Both the position numbers and the translations under genes were made by a program. From Gymnothorax reevesii (lineage: Eukaryota; Chordata; Actinopteri; Anguilliformes; Muraenidae), in NCBI GenBank assembly GCA_029721435.1, contig CM056583.1, forward strand, positions 56,604,120 through 56,668,119: 64,000 nt of DNA, in the 5' to 3' direction. Position 1 is the stretch's first letter, and each line of letters begins with the position of its first letter. Shown piece after piece: positions 1 to 33,404 of the stretch. The notes beneath the pieces are model-generated. The model did no database searches. It was given only the letters and a program-made list of their open reading frames with translations, and was not told the origin of the DNA.

Positions 1-1062
1 ACAAAGATTATCCAAATAAACACAAAATTCAGTTTTTAAATAAAGATTTCATTTATTGAAACAAAAGGATACGAAACCCTACCTGGCCTAATGTGGAAAT
101 TACTTGCCCCTTAGTTACTAAATCAACCATAAAACAAATTTAATCATTGGTTGAACAGTGGACACAATTTCAGCAGACACATCCAAGCATGATTACTGCC
201 AGCACTGCTGATTCTAAACATCACTTAAATAGAACCTTTTTGACAATATGAAGTAGGCCAAAATGAACACATGATGCTGCATTGTAAAGACATTCAAGAA
301 CAGATGAGAAACCAAGTCTTGGATTTCTATGAGACTCCAGCAACAATGGTGACAGCCATTATTTACAAATAGAGAAAACTTTGAGCACTGGTGAACCTTC
401 CCAGGAGTGCCAAGCCAACCAAAATTCCTTCAAGAGGGCACCAACGACTCATCCAGAAGGTCATAAAAGAACACACACTAACATCTAAAGACCTGCAGGC
501 TAACTTGCCACAGTTCAGGTCAGTGCTCCTGATTCCACAACAAGAAAGGGACTGGGTAAAAGAAGCATCCACGACAGTGCTGCAAGGCAAAAAACACTGC
601 TAACCAAAACAAACACAAAAGCTTGCCTCACATTTGCCAAAAACATTTTGATAGCCCCTTTGACTTTGGGGCTAAATGAAACTTTTTGGATGACATGGGT
701 CCCATTACATCAGGCATAAAGTGAACACAGCATTCCACAATAAGACCACCATACCAACAGTCAAGGGCTGCTTTGCTTCTTATGGACTTGGGCAACTTGC
801 CGTAATTGAAGGAATCATAATTTTTGCTCTCTACCAGAAAATTCTAAAGGAGAATGTCTGGCCAAAAGTTTGTGACCTACAGCTCAAGTGCAGTTGAGTT
901 ATAGAGCAGGATCAACCAGCTATTAGGTATAGGTGGGCATTTATTTTGTCTCCAGGATGATATAGGTTTTGAAATACTCTTTACCTTCAATAAATTAAAT
1001 GATTCTTTCAAAGCCGCATTCTGTGTTGACTCACATTGTCTTTGCCTTACAGTAACCCCTGA
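1..1062 (+). mobile_element. Tc1-like transposon relic A, cut by window edge
   Basis: The stretch aligns by eye with a second copy at 11820..12870: shared phrases include the TTACTGCCAGC block near 195 and the AAGTAGGC block near 250. Its end (about 985..1062) matches the 3' part of a third copy near 56780..56850. Broken transposase reading frames lie around 391..603, with a TSKDLQ-like peptide typical of the Tc1 N-terminal DNA-binding region, and stops interrupt the rest. This is a dead Tc1/mariner copy; its left end lies outside the window. Confidence 0.7.
391..603 (+). pseudogene. Tc1-like transposase fragment (N-terminal)
   Basis: A 70-codon frame inside the Tc1 relic retains a stretch resembling the second helix-turn-helix of Tc1 transposases (KVIKEHTLTSKDLQANLP). 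The matching fragment at 12344..12553 has the same order of motifs (VKKEPSLTSKELS). No DDE catalytic residues are readable. It cannot encode an active transposase. Confidence 0.6.
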
Positions 1063-1229
1063 AAAATAGGACCAAGTGTCCTGTAGCTTACCGGCAAGCA
1101 GTCTTACAGCAGTGATGCAAGTTATGAAAATGTTGTGAAGTTTGACATTTGAATCAATGACAATCAATTTCAAGGTCAATTAATAAAAGTTTGCATACAT
1201 TTAAAAGACCTTCTGTAATGTAACCCTAA

Positions 1230-2587
1230 GCTCTGAAGCAGTGTTGGTGATACAAGTCTGTATTCGATATGTCAACTGTGAACATTTAAGGTCACAGAAT
1301 GTCAAGTTGAGGTCAGCAAATGGACTTTACATATGACTTTCTAAAAGACTCTATACAAACTTTGACTCAATCTGTGACCATTTTTGTGATAAAAGTCATA
1401 GTAATTTCACTGTCGAGTCTGACCCTCAAAGGTCACTCAAAGTTCAAGTTGAATTTCACCAAATGAAAGTTCATATGTCACTTCAAAGATGTCAGTAACA
1501 CAAACCTAGGCTCCATCTGTGACCGTTTTAGTGATACAAGTCATTGAATACTCACTAGGTCACATTTGAACTTTGAAGGTCAATACTAAGGTCACCAAAT
1601 GAAAGTTCATATAGGACTTCTTATATGTCTCTAATACAAACCTAGAATCCATCTGTGACCGTTTTGGCAATAAAAGTCATTGTAATTGTATAATGTCAAG
1701 TTTGACCTTCAAATGTCATCAACAGTCAAGCTGAATGTCACCAAATGAAAGTTCATATGTGACTTTCTAAGTCAGTAACGCAAACCTAGGCTCCATCTGT
1801 TACCTTTTCAGTGACAGAGGTCATTGAATTTTCTCTCGGTCAAGTTAGACATTTGAAGGTCAATTGGAAGGTCATCAAATGAAAGTTCACATATGACTTC
1901 CTATATGTCTCCAATACAAACCTACACTCAATTTGTAAAGATTTTGCTGATATAAGTCATTGAAATTTCACTGAAAAGTTTGGGTGTTGAAGGTCACTGA
2001 AGGTCAAGTTCAAGGTCACTCAATGAAACTTCATACATGACTTCCTATATGGCCACAATACAAACCTAGGCTCTATCTGCAATAGTTTCGGTAATAGAAG
2101 TAAATGAAATTTCACTAAGTGAAGTTTGACCTTCGAAAGTCCCCGAAGGTCAAGTTGAAGGCCACCAAATTAAAGTCCAGTTTGACCAAGGTCATCTGAG
2201 GTCAAATTTAACACAGCCAAAATATGGGTCATATATTACTTCCTATATGTCAAAAATACAAACTTAATCTCTATCTGCAACCATTTAGCCTCCCGGGTCA
2301 TCTTGCATATTCATGAGGTACAACGCCCCAATAGACCCACTTCCGTCAATTCAAATTTTTTAAAAATTTCTCAGTCCTATCTTTAACATTGGAGCGAAAA
2401 CTTCAAGGGCCCATAAAACGGACAAAAATGATTCAATCAAAAATCCAAGAAAAACTGTCTGGAGATATGGTCTAGTAGTATTTTACTGCAAATCTACACA
2501 AAAATTCATCTGGCCAAAAAAAAGATAAAAAATGTTCCGGACGACGGACGGCACACCGCAACAAAAAACTGAAGTTTTCGCTTCAGT
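1230..2587 (+). repeat. Tandem array of ~134-146 bp units with GACGG tail and terminal hairpin
   Basis: The AAATGAAAGTTCAT-type block recurs near 1318, 1461, 1597, 1743, 1877, 2021 and 2167, giving units of about 134-146 bp. Each unit also carries AAGGTCA half-site-like words and a CTCCATCTGTGACC-like word. The array is followed by non-repeated sequence, a GACGACGGACGG tract (about 2540..2552) and a perfect hairpin at 2568..2587. Two other loci here (about 20.0 and 24.3 kb) have a similar plan. I infer a non-autonomous Helitron/HINE-like element; left boundary is approximate. Confidence 0.6.
2568..2587 (+). other. Perfect hairpin at end of tandem-array element
   Basis: ACTGAAG (2568..2574) and CTTCAGT (2581..2587) pair perfectly over 7 bp around a TTTTCG loop. 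It follows the GACGG-rich tract directly, the order seen at three tails in this window. Confidence 0.7.
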
Positions 2588-2599
2588 ATTCTCTTAAGA

Positions 2600-2895
2600 A
2601 TGTTTAACACCAGAAATATATTTTTGACATTGTTGGACAATGCCACATAAGTAGTCTATATCTGCAGGCTGCAGCGCTTCAGCTAAATTGCATACATCTG
2701 GAGAGAAATATTCAAACCCAGGGTGCCATATTTTTATGGCCATAGAATTACATCAAAAGAGGCGTGCAATGAACGGAATACCCCTCAGCCTGATGTCGAA
2801 GTTTTTGGAGATGCCCGCCCACCCACCGCCTGACCGCCCGCCCGACCGCACAAAGGATAGCAATACCCCGTCAGCCTTTAGGGCTGAGGGGTAAA
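2600..2895 (+). repeat. Second hairpin-ended element tail (GACCGCC-rich)
   Basis: A unique stretch leads into a CCGCC/GACCGCCC-rich tract (about 2814..2850). It ends in an interrupted hairpin at 2864..2893: TACCCC and TCAGCC pair with GGCTGA and GGGGTA, with one bulged G. This is the same architecture as the preceding element but a different sequence, so it looks like a tandem or adjacent insertion of a related class. No coding potential. Confidence 0.5.
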
Positions 2896-3089
2896 AAGGA
2901 AAATATTAAGAAATTGTACACCATTTCATTCACATTTCCTGTAATTCAGTGGGCCAAATTTGGGATCATTGTAAACCTAAGGATCTGCATAACAATTGAA
3001 AATAGGCCTTAAGTTTCAGAGTTTTGAATACAGCAGCTGCATTTGACAGACTCATATTGGGCTCTGTAGTTTTTATGGAGTTAATTTAG

Positions 3090-3160
3090 ATGGATGATCT
3101 GACAAATTTAAATGTAACAAATAAGCAAAAAATAGAAAAAATAGGGTGGGGGAAAATTCT
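3090..3160 (+). mobile_element. Short relic of Tc1-like 3' end
   Basis: GATGATCTGA, then AACAAATAAGCAAAA and a GGGGG run, match the order of words at the 3' ends near 56860..56930 and 16625..16695. The fragment is small and diverged. The stretch 2896..3315 otherwise holds nothing I recognise. Confidence 0.35.
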
Positions 3161-3315
3161 GAAGGTCTTCTAGCCTGCTTTCACAAAGAACTACAAAAGA
3201 ATAAGAAATACAACTCCAGTTTTGTCAAGTTTAAAAAATCCATTCATCATTGACTATATTGAAAATGAAGTGTTATGAATAAAACTTCTCTTCACTGAAG
3301 GAGAGGAAGGAGGTA

Positions 3316-3458
3316 CAACACATATAGTATGGGATATCACACCACTGCATCGCCTGACTGATGATCCGTCTATTCACGCCTTAAGAAAGATGACCTGGGA
3401 TGAGGTATGTGAGGCCCCTCCAGCACATATATGGACCCTTGATCACGGTTATTCTTAA
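3316..3458 (+). repeat. Left inverted terminal repeat of DIRS1-like element
   Basis: The arm is an imperfect reverse complement of 7628..7771, with the words ACACATA, GATATCACA, CTATTCACGCCTTAA and ACATATAT in the same order. Confidence 0.65.
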
Positions 3459-3557
3459 GTTTGATAGCACTTTTCACCGAGCACAGCTGCATGGTGGGGC
3501 AACCAAGTGTTGTACCTTGTGACCCTCCTTCAGGGAACAGAAGTTATAGTTATAGCA

Positions 3558-4079
3558 AGGGCTGAGTGATAAATTTATCAATATAATTTTAACCGCAATA
3601 TAAGTTTCTGCTGCCTTGGGGCAGGCAGACAAGCTTGCTTTTTGATCATGTTTCATGGTCATTCGTATTTCAAAATACGACAAACAAAAATTTTATCAAA
3701 ATAAATTTGATTGTCAACCAATTCAAATTGGCAGTTGAGCAAATAAGCGGTTTGATTGCAAATTGAGCAAAATAAATGGGAACCGGGTGAGAACAATTGT
3801 CGGTTAAAACATGATTCTGTAGACTTTAACATTGCCCTATGCAGCAAATCGCTGATAAATGCTTAAGTTAGTGAAGTTATTTTCCGGAAGCATTTCATAC
3901 TGCCTCTGATTTCTGACAGCTGTTTGTTCAAGACTGCATTAGGTAGCCTATGAATTGTGGAAAACAAAAGAAGCAAGTTCGTCGGTCCGCCCCATGGCGG
4001 CAGTTTATTTTTTGGCCCCGTAGCAGAAGTTACTTTTATTGCGCTTAAAATTATATCGATAAATTTATCGCCCAGCCCT
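3558..4079. mobile_element. MITE with AGGGCTG...CAGCCCT ends
   Basis: Terminal inverted repeats AGGGCTGAGTGATAAATTTA (left) and their complement ending CCCAGCCCT (right) bound 522 bp. This end type is common in fish hAT-like MITEs. I could not identify an exact target duplication. It interrupts the left part of the DIRS-like element and has no coding capacity. Confidence 0.55.
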
Positions 4080-4486
4080 AGTCATAATGTTTTCCTCCCT
4101 TTCAGTCAATTCACTTGGTACAAGACATATTGTACAGGGCACATATAAACGCCCAATAGCAGAGCAGCTTCCAAATCATATTCAAACCTTAAACTCTAGT
4201 GCACCATAGACACAGCAGAGAGGACAGAATGAGCCACCGAATGGGCTGTTATTTCCAAGCAGTAAAACTGAACAAAAATGTGCGGTGATGACCAAGCTGG
4301 CTGCAGCTCAGATATTATTCACAGATACCCATTTCAATGAAGCCCATGATGTTGACATGCCCCTGGTCGAAAGTGCCTTCACACCCTGAGGCAAAGGAAG
4401 ACCTCTGCTGTCATGAGCAAGGGAGAAAGCTGCTGTTTAGACAAAGCTTACCCCAAACTGGATTAGTAAAACAGACAAACAGCTAG

Positions 4487-4964
4487 TCACATAACTGTAC
4501 TCTGAGTGTAATCTATGTAGGTGCATAACTCATGCACAGGAAACACAGGGAATGCAAACTCCTCTGTTCCTCTGATACAAAAGAAGGGGGGAATGTTCAA
4601 GACCTCAAAAGCCATGGAGCTATAGGCTGCAGAGTTAAACCACGTTTCGGCGTAGTGTAACCTTAGAGCTAACTGAAATGAACTGGATACAAGATGAATG
4701 CACAAATAGAGCATGTAGATCACCCACCCGCTTTGAACAGATAAAAGCAGAAAGTAGTGCATTCTTGTATGAATGAAATTGCATATCTACAGACTCAATG
4801 GTTTCAATTTGGGGGCCAGAAAGAGCCTCAAGCACCAATGCAAAATCCCATGCGAAGACAATGCAGTGCCTCAGTTGGCAAACTCCCTTCTCGAAAAGCC
4901 CAACAAGGGGTAAGCGCCTGGTGATGGAACCAAAGCCAACATGACATGCAGATATCGCTGCCAA
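4487..4964 (-). pseudogene. DIRS1-like tyrosine recombinase fragment, frameshifted
   Basis: Two overlapping frames (4635..4964, then 4487..4762) read as consecutive parts of a DIRS-type recombinase. The first has WDFALVLEALS and KRVGDLHAL, and the second has the equivalent of the CPVRAL segment as FPVHELCTYIDYTQS. A shift near 4640..4700 is needed to join them, and the catalytic tyrosine region was not found intact. The family integrates circular cDNA using a tyrosine recombinase; this copy cannot. Confidence 0.6.
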
Positions 4965-4975
4965 ATAGAGCTTAA

Positions 4976-5491
4976 CCCTTAAATGCCCCCTGTGACAAAT
5001 GTGTCACATGATTTTGGGGTTGTCAAAACCACTGACCACACCTAAATTTTGCAACCTAATGCCCAGTGACATATTTAGACCATCGTGCTGCCATCTGATG
5101 CATAAAAGTGGAACTGACACTACACTGGCTGCACCAGCTATCCTTTCCAATATGGCCGCCCCCATGTTGGAATCCACACGACAGATCAGCACCCATTCAT
5201 CACTGGATAAAGTAGACAAACAGGTAAGCTAATGAAAAATAAGCTATGCCTAATACTTCAGCTATATGTCAACTGTTTTATCATTCAATTCATTTTAGCA
5301 ATAAGGTCCCGGAAATGCCCATTGTGAAATATATGTCTCAAAACTAAAATGAGGTCAAAGGTCACCAAAAATTAAAAATTGCTATTGTTGTTATTATTAT
5401 TGAGTTGTTATTGCCCCCCCCCCCCCTTGGACATATTAACAGAATACACTGATTTTTCTTTCAACTTTTGCTACAGTTGAGCATTTAAGGG
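4976..5491. mobile_element. piggyBac-like MITE with TTAA target sites
   Basis: CCCTTAAATGC at the left and GCATTTAAGGG at the right are perfect inverted ends, each flanked directly by TTAA (4972..4975 and 5492..5495). TTAA duplication is the signature of piggyBac transposition. The 516-bp interior includes a poly-C run (about 5415..5427) and no transposase. It splits the DIRS-like recombinase region, so it inserted after the DIRS element. Confidence 0.75.
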
Positions 5492-5540
5492 TTAATTGTG
5501 GACAAGGTGAGACCCTAATCCAGCACCTCCTGAAAGAATG

Positions 5541-5807
5541 TCAAAACATCAAGCACTGAGTCTTGACACCACTTCTCAAAAGCCCTCCATTTAGAACCAT
5601 AGAGGCTCCTAGTGGATGAAGCCCTTGCACACTGGTTTGTTGCCACCACACGAGGGGCAGACCCTTAACTATCAAATTGGACATCAACAGGTAGGCATGC
5701 AGCCACCCATTTTTTTGGCATGGATCAATCACTTCCCGTCCTGCTCGGGAGAGAATATCCCTGCGGAGAGGAAGTTGCCAGGGCGCAGCTGCAGGCAGAC
5801 TGATCAT
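5541..5807 (-). pseudogene. DIRS1-like pol fragment upstream of recombinase
   Basis: The minus-strand frame contains LRRDILSRAGREVIDP followed by WLHAYLLMSNLIVKGLPLV. This resembles the junction of RNase H and recombinase in DIRS1-like proteins. It ends in a stop. The piggyBac-like MITE at 4976..5491 separates it from the recombinase fragment. Confidence 0.5.
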
Positions 5808-5921
5808 CTTGTTATACTATGACTTCTCTGGCCACTGAACCAGCAGGATCAAAGACAGACCCTGCTGCTGTAGCCCCTCTCCACTCAGCCCTGGTGCGTA
5901 GTGGATTACATTTTCTTCCTC

Positions 5922-6961
5922 CTAGGCACAGAGAATCTCTGGAGGACTGAGTGTGGGCCTCTGCTCCCAGCCAAGTGTTTGCAGCTTCAGAGGTTGTGAA
6001 CCCAAACTTGCGGACTGTGCAACCCTCTTAGGGGGCGGTGATGGTGCAGCAAGCATGCAAGCACTCACCAGCGCCTTGGATCTCACATCACAACTGGGGA
6101 TGATGTTGTCCAGAACTATTGTCGGCTTCTTCCTCTGACTTTTACCTACACGGTGTCGAGTGATTTCCCAAGTAACCCTCGGCACAGATCGGCTCATTCA
6201 AACAAATGACCCTGTCCTGCTTTGGAACCTCTGAGAGGCTTCACGACAGGTGTCTCAGTACAATCACAGCAGGTTTGCTGCCATTCCTCAGCCAAAGGAG
6301 AGCAATAAACAGCAGAACATGTGAAGAACGAAATTTGTGGTAACTCTGACCTCCTCGAGGAGAAACGACAGAGGAAAGCCGGTGGTACCAGTGTTCAAAG
6401 CTCCACCATGCTTGATATGACTGAAGCATGGTGGTGGAGCTAAGTGCAGGAGTGGTGCCTGCTCGCGCTAGGTAAATTTTCTCCAGCTGAGATGCAGAGA
6501 ACCTGCATTGTTCAGATGGAAGAGTTGTGGGGAAACCCATGCCATAGTTTCGGGATGGGGCCAGATATGCCTTCAGGGATAGTTAAATTGGCAGAGTACT
6601 AACTAAACCAGCCTTTTCAGCCATCCAGATCCAAATACCGCCCAGAGCCAGGCATCAAGATACGAGTAGACAGAGGTTTATGCCACGTAGAAGTTAATTC
6701 AAAAACAAAGTCTGGGAACATAGGTGGGCGATTTTTGACCGTTTTGTCAGCTCAGGGGGAAGGAAAAATCCTGTGAATCATGACTGTTTCCGAGCCGGAG
6801 GGCCACTCTACTTCCAGCTTCTCAGCTGCATGCTGCTGCAGCAAGAGGAGGGATGTATTGTTCAGGTTAACCGACGCAGTAGCAGCGGTATACTGGCCCG
6901 ACGACAAAGCTTCCTGATCATCCTCCAATAAACCATGCATGCCCCAGCCAATGTCCAGCAC
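5922..6961 (-). pseudogene. DIRS1-like gag remnant
   Basis: Several minus-strand frames (6752..6961, 6241..6540, 5922..6197) follow one another with stops between them. The linking stretch near 6650..6733 reads PPMFPDFVFELTSTWHKPL, typical of DIRS gag, and 6241..6540 contains TMLQSYQAWW, at the place of the family's AYQA-type segment. No full-length frame survives. Confidence 0.55.
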
Positions 6962-7627
6962 ATCATCATCATCACCATGGTGAGCAGCCTGCTTAAATTG
7001 TGGCTAGTAAGTGCTCTAGAAGGGCACCAGCTCAAACTCTGCTAACCCCTCAACAGGCTCCATGTGGTCAGCCCAGTTACCAGCGGGGACTTCCACCAAA
7101 AACATCTCGCTGTCGGACTCAGACTAAGCAGAGTCCCTCAACTCAGAGAGGATAAGGTCATGTTGCTCAACAGTGGTCTTTTGCAGCACTTTCTCTCCAA
7201 ATGTGACCCACCTTTCCAGGGTTGAGAGCCAGAGCTGGCGACAAAACTCAGAAGATTAGGGCTCTGTTAATGCTCTTCTGGCATGTAAAAACCCCAGACA
7301 GATGGGCTATGCCTCGTGATGGACCTTATTGTACAAAGAGAAGCCTCAATTCTGGGTACAAGGGTGAACAGTAAACTTCTTCTTTGCCTGGTTAAGCTTA
7401 CTGCTCATTCAGAAACACGAGCTTCAGGGAAATAAAACTAGAAGATTAGCGCTCCTTGGACAGCCAAACTCAACGATTGAAACGGAGATGGTTAACACCA
7501 ATAGGGGACATTAAGCTAACTTTGAGCGGGCAGTCGCCAACCTAAAAGATTCCAGCGCTAACTGGCAGCAGCTAGCTAACTTAACTCAACAGAGGTGTTC
7601 GTAGCAAGGTGAAGAGCATAATTAATG

Positions 7628-7771
7628 AAGAATGACCATGATAATGGGTGTATATATGTGGAGGCAGGTCCTCATATCTATCATCAAAGGTTATCTGCCT
7701 TAAGGCGTGAATAGAGGCATCTTCAGTCTGGCCATGCAGGGCGTGTGATATCACATTCTATGTGTATTGTA
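7628..7771 (-). repeat. Right inverted terminal repeat of DIRS1-like element
   Basis: The arm is an imperfect reverse complement of 3316..3458. It bounds the DIRS-like body on the 5' side of its coding strand. Confidence 0.65.
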
Positions 7772-8576
7772 TCCAATAAATCAACTGAAAGGAAACAGTA
7801 CAAAAGTAATAAATGTGACACCATTTTCAATTAAATATGAATTAAATAGATTATAAATTTAATTGCAAATGGAAAATATACAATGATTTTTCCCCAACCC
7901 AGGAAACACTGGAAGCTGTTTTGTACACTGCAGCGACCTGCCCCCATTGACTTAGGAGGAAGATGCCATGGCACATGATTACTCCAACTGACATGCCCTT
8001 GCTTCTCTCATACTATGCAATCGCATCGCCAATCACAAATTGACTACACTTCGGAAGATGATGCAGTCAGCTTATCATTTTGCTTGTATAGTACCATACA
8101 GCTGGCTCGCCAAACTTGACTGCCAGAGAGTGATGCGACTAATCATTTTTAACCGTCTTAAACCCCATTATTCCCGGCGAGGTTGAGCTAATTCTTGCCT
8201 TGCCCATGCAGACCTCTGACCATAGCTCATAATGGCGTGGTGGGGAATAAGACATCAGGCCACAGCTCTCCCAGATTAATGTCTTAGCTGTGAGCCATTG
8301 TAAGCCCATCATCATGTCTTTTAATTACACTAATTATGCGAGAGTGCCACTGTCAGGTCAAGCAAGCAGAGTTTCCCCCATTTCTCCATTATACAGGTTT
8401 TCAGCAAAGCAAACGTACAGGGACTTTGTTGCCGTATATTTCATTCCATGATATGTCATACTGCAAGGATTGATCCAACAAAGATGAGCTTTCCTTTCAG
8501 GAGGCTTTAATGGCAAAACAAGATGGACAGCAGAAAAGCAGCCCTCTATTCTCTGAATGGCTGGCGAAGAGAACAA
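7772..8576. other. Region with no recognised feature
   Basis: I see only AT-rich sequence and short unsupported reading frames. It lies 3' of the visible cnnm4 exons on the minus strand, so it is presumably a cnnm4 intron. Confidence 0.4.
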
Positions 8577-8718
8577 GAAGCACCAAATACATCAATACTT
8601 AAGCACCTAGAGTGTAACCCAGACACCAGAGAAATACTCCAGAAATTCAAGCACTAAATACATAAATAATAAAGTGCCTTGAGTGTAAACTAGACACCGG
8701 TGAAATTCTCCAAAAATA
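8577..8718 (+). repeat. Two tandem copies of a ~70-bp unit
   Basis: AAGCACCAAATACAT near 8577 recurs as AAGCACTAAATACAT near 8648. The downstream GAGTGTAA and AGACACC words recur at the same spacing. Only two units are present. Confidence 0.6.
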
Positions 8719-8940
8719 CAGAGCTATCAAATGGCTAAACCGCTCTTGACAGTAACTGGCACTTAACTAAATGCATCCTACAGTAGCTGATCGCAAACAG
8801 GATCACATACTATGTACAGTAACAGAAAAAAAGGTGAGGCAATGGAATCAATTTGGAAACTCGCAACACTGATCAAAGGGATTGGAGATCATGCAGATTC
8901 AGAGGTGGTTTTCGGCTTTGTCCAATAAAACACCAAGATC

Positions 8941-9148
8941 AAACTGTAATACCTTCAACTTCAATTACTTTGCGCACCACAGAGGGTGAAATGCCCAAAA
9001 TCCTACCAATTTGCACTTGAGAAGCACCGTTGTCAAAATGACTGATTACGTAAACCCATCTATCAGCAAATTGGTCAGCCTCAGCCCATCTTTGGTCTTG
9101 AGAGAACAGGCCTCTTTGGCCTGACTGGACGTAAGCATAGACTTTCAA
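8941..9148 (-). pseudogene. Helix-turn-helix fragment, transposase- or paired-like
   Basis: The minus-strand frame contains FDNGASQVQIGRILGISPSV followed by VRKVIE. This fits the helix-turn-helix of Tc1/IS630 transposases and of paired domains. No ATG opens it in frame nearby, and a stop follows ITV. The preceding GLFSQDQRW...RWVYVISH segment is not one I can assign. It lies in a cnnm4 intron on the same strand. It is probably a relic of a transposon family different from the other Tc1 copies here; a captured exon of a host gene is less likely. Confidence 0.35.
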
Positions 9149-9747
9149 AAATTGATAAAAATGACCAAATTAAAGCATCAAATAATTCATTGTTGTGGTT
9201 TTTTCAGTATTCAACAGGGCAAAATGTGCTTAAAAATTACTCCATTTAAATTATATTTGCATTTTTCAGAATGAGCAAACTTTTCAGAATTGGAGATGTG
9301 CATCGATAAAAATTAAAGCAGCACTACATGAATATGGAAGTTAAGATGGTTTCTTGATATTGAATGTGTCTGTCGAGCTTTTGGCATGGAAATAACAAGC
9401 ACAGTGATAAGAGTACAGGTCCAAGTTGTATTGCTGAAAGAGTAAAAGACTTAAGTAAAACATGAGCATATGTTAGTAATGTGCCAATATAAGCAAGAGC
9501 AAAATATATAGAGAATGTATTGATGGGTAAACTTATCCAGCCTGGGGATGTAGGCAGTGTTCAAAGTGGATATCTTTCACAAACACCAGAGGAAAGAAAG
9601 TAAAAAATCCTCCACAGTGTTTGCTCACGCAGGATGCTGAAGTCTTCAGCATCAAATTGCAGTGTGTGATAACTTACTGTGCTGTAGTATTACATTCAAA
9701 GCTGAGTTGCAATGCGGTACTCTGGTACTGTTGGACTGTTCACTCAC

Positions 9748-32695
<22,948 letters not shown>

Positions 32696-32724
32696 GTTTG
32701 TTTCACTCTATGCGACCAGGGAGC

Positions 32725-32732
32725 TGACGTCA
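32725..32732. promoter_or_regulatory. Perfect CRE palindrome upstream of cnnm4 ATG
   Basis: TGACGTCA, the consensus full CRE bound by CREB/ATF proteins, lies 30 bp upstream of the cnnm4 start codon. Its function here is inferred from sequence only. Confidence 0.55.
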
Positions 32733-32752
32733 TCTATTCCCTTTCACCGCAA

Positions 32753-32761
32753 CCCGCCCCC
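32753..32761 (-). promoter_or_regulatory. GC box of cnnm4 promoter
   Basis: GGGGGCGGG on the minus strand is a typical Sp1-type site, 58 bp upstream of the ATG. Confidence 0.5.
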
Positions 32762-32819
32762 TCGATTAACATATCAACTCCTTTCCGGAGCGGCCAGACA
32801 GGTGGGTAAATAATGGGCA

Positions 32820-32827
32820 TATTTATA
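32820..32827 (-). promoter_or_regulatory. TATA-like box of cnnm4
   Basis: TATAAATA on the minus strand lies 125 bp upstream of the ATG. Transcription would then start near 32790..32797, leaving a 5' UTR of about 100 nt that includes the GC box and CRE. Confidence 0.45.
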
Positions 32828-33404
32828 GTACAGTCCATGCGAGTGACTGAGTAAACGAGCAATCGAGAATTACGGGGCCAGGAATTTTTTTCTTGCATAA
32901 AATACATATTTTGGAGTCAGAAAATGAAATGCTACCATATGCTTGTTCATAGATTTGCTTCGGCTGTATGGCTGAGACGTGATTTCTCATCATGCGTATG
33001 TTGCGCTGAAAATTAATGGTAGGTCTATTTAGTGCAGGAGGGGGCTTCTTAGGGTTTTAAGTGGGAAATTAGTTTGGTGGAATCAATTTTACCGCATAGG
33101 AAATAGCAATATAGTTGGCATAATCCAGTAACGTACCCTCATATTAATGCTGTGATGATAAATTTCAGTTTTCTCCTCAGCATCATTCGCGGCAGAAAAA
33201 AAGACGCAAAATTCTGAAATATTTGCATCAGAAAATGGATTGCTCATTAGGCCAATGATATTCGTATTCCTTGCTCACTTGCCGTGGGCCAGTGTTTAGC
33301 CGAAATATTTGCTCTTAACTCGCGCCGACAGAATGATGCGGCTGCAACTGCGCAGTAATAGGCAAATAGGATACTTTTTTTAGGCTATATCAGCGCTCCC
33401 TCAA
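32828..33404. other. cnnm4 5' flank
   Basis: Sequence upstream of the TATA-like box. I see no gene and no repeat with a partner in this window. Confidence 0.4.

Larger units (their letters stand above)
3316..7771 (-). mobile_element. Decayed DIRS1-like (tyrosine recombinase) retrotransposon
   Basis: About 140-bp arms at 3316..3458 and 7628..7771 are imperfect inverted copies of each other (shared GATATCACA and CTATTCACGCCTTAA words), as expected for DIRS inverted terminal repeats. Reading the minus strand between them gives a gag-like segment (PDFVFELTSTWHKPLSTRI near 6650..6733) and then recombinase-like segments (ALLSAFICSKRVGDLHAL within 4635..4964). Frames are broken by stops and shifts. 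I see no reverse transcriptase or RNase H motif in between, so the body is internally deleted or too diverged. Two MITEs (3558..4079 and 4976..5491) have inserted into it. Confidence 0.7.
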
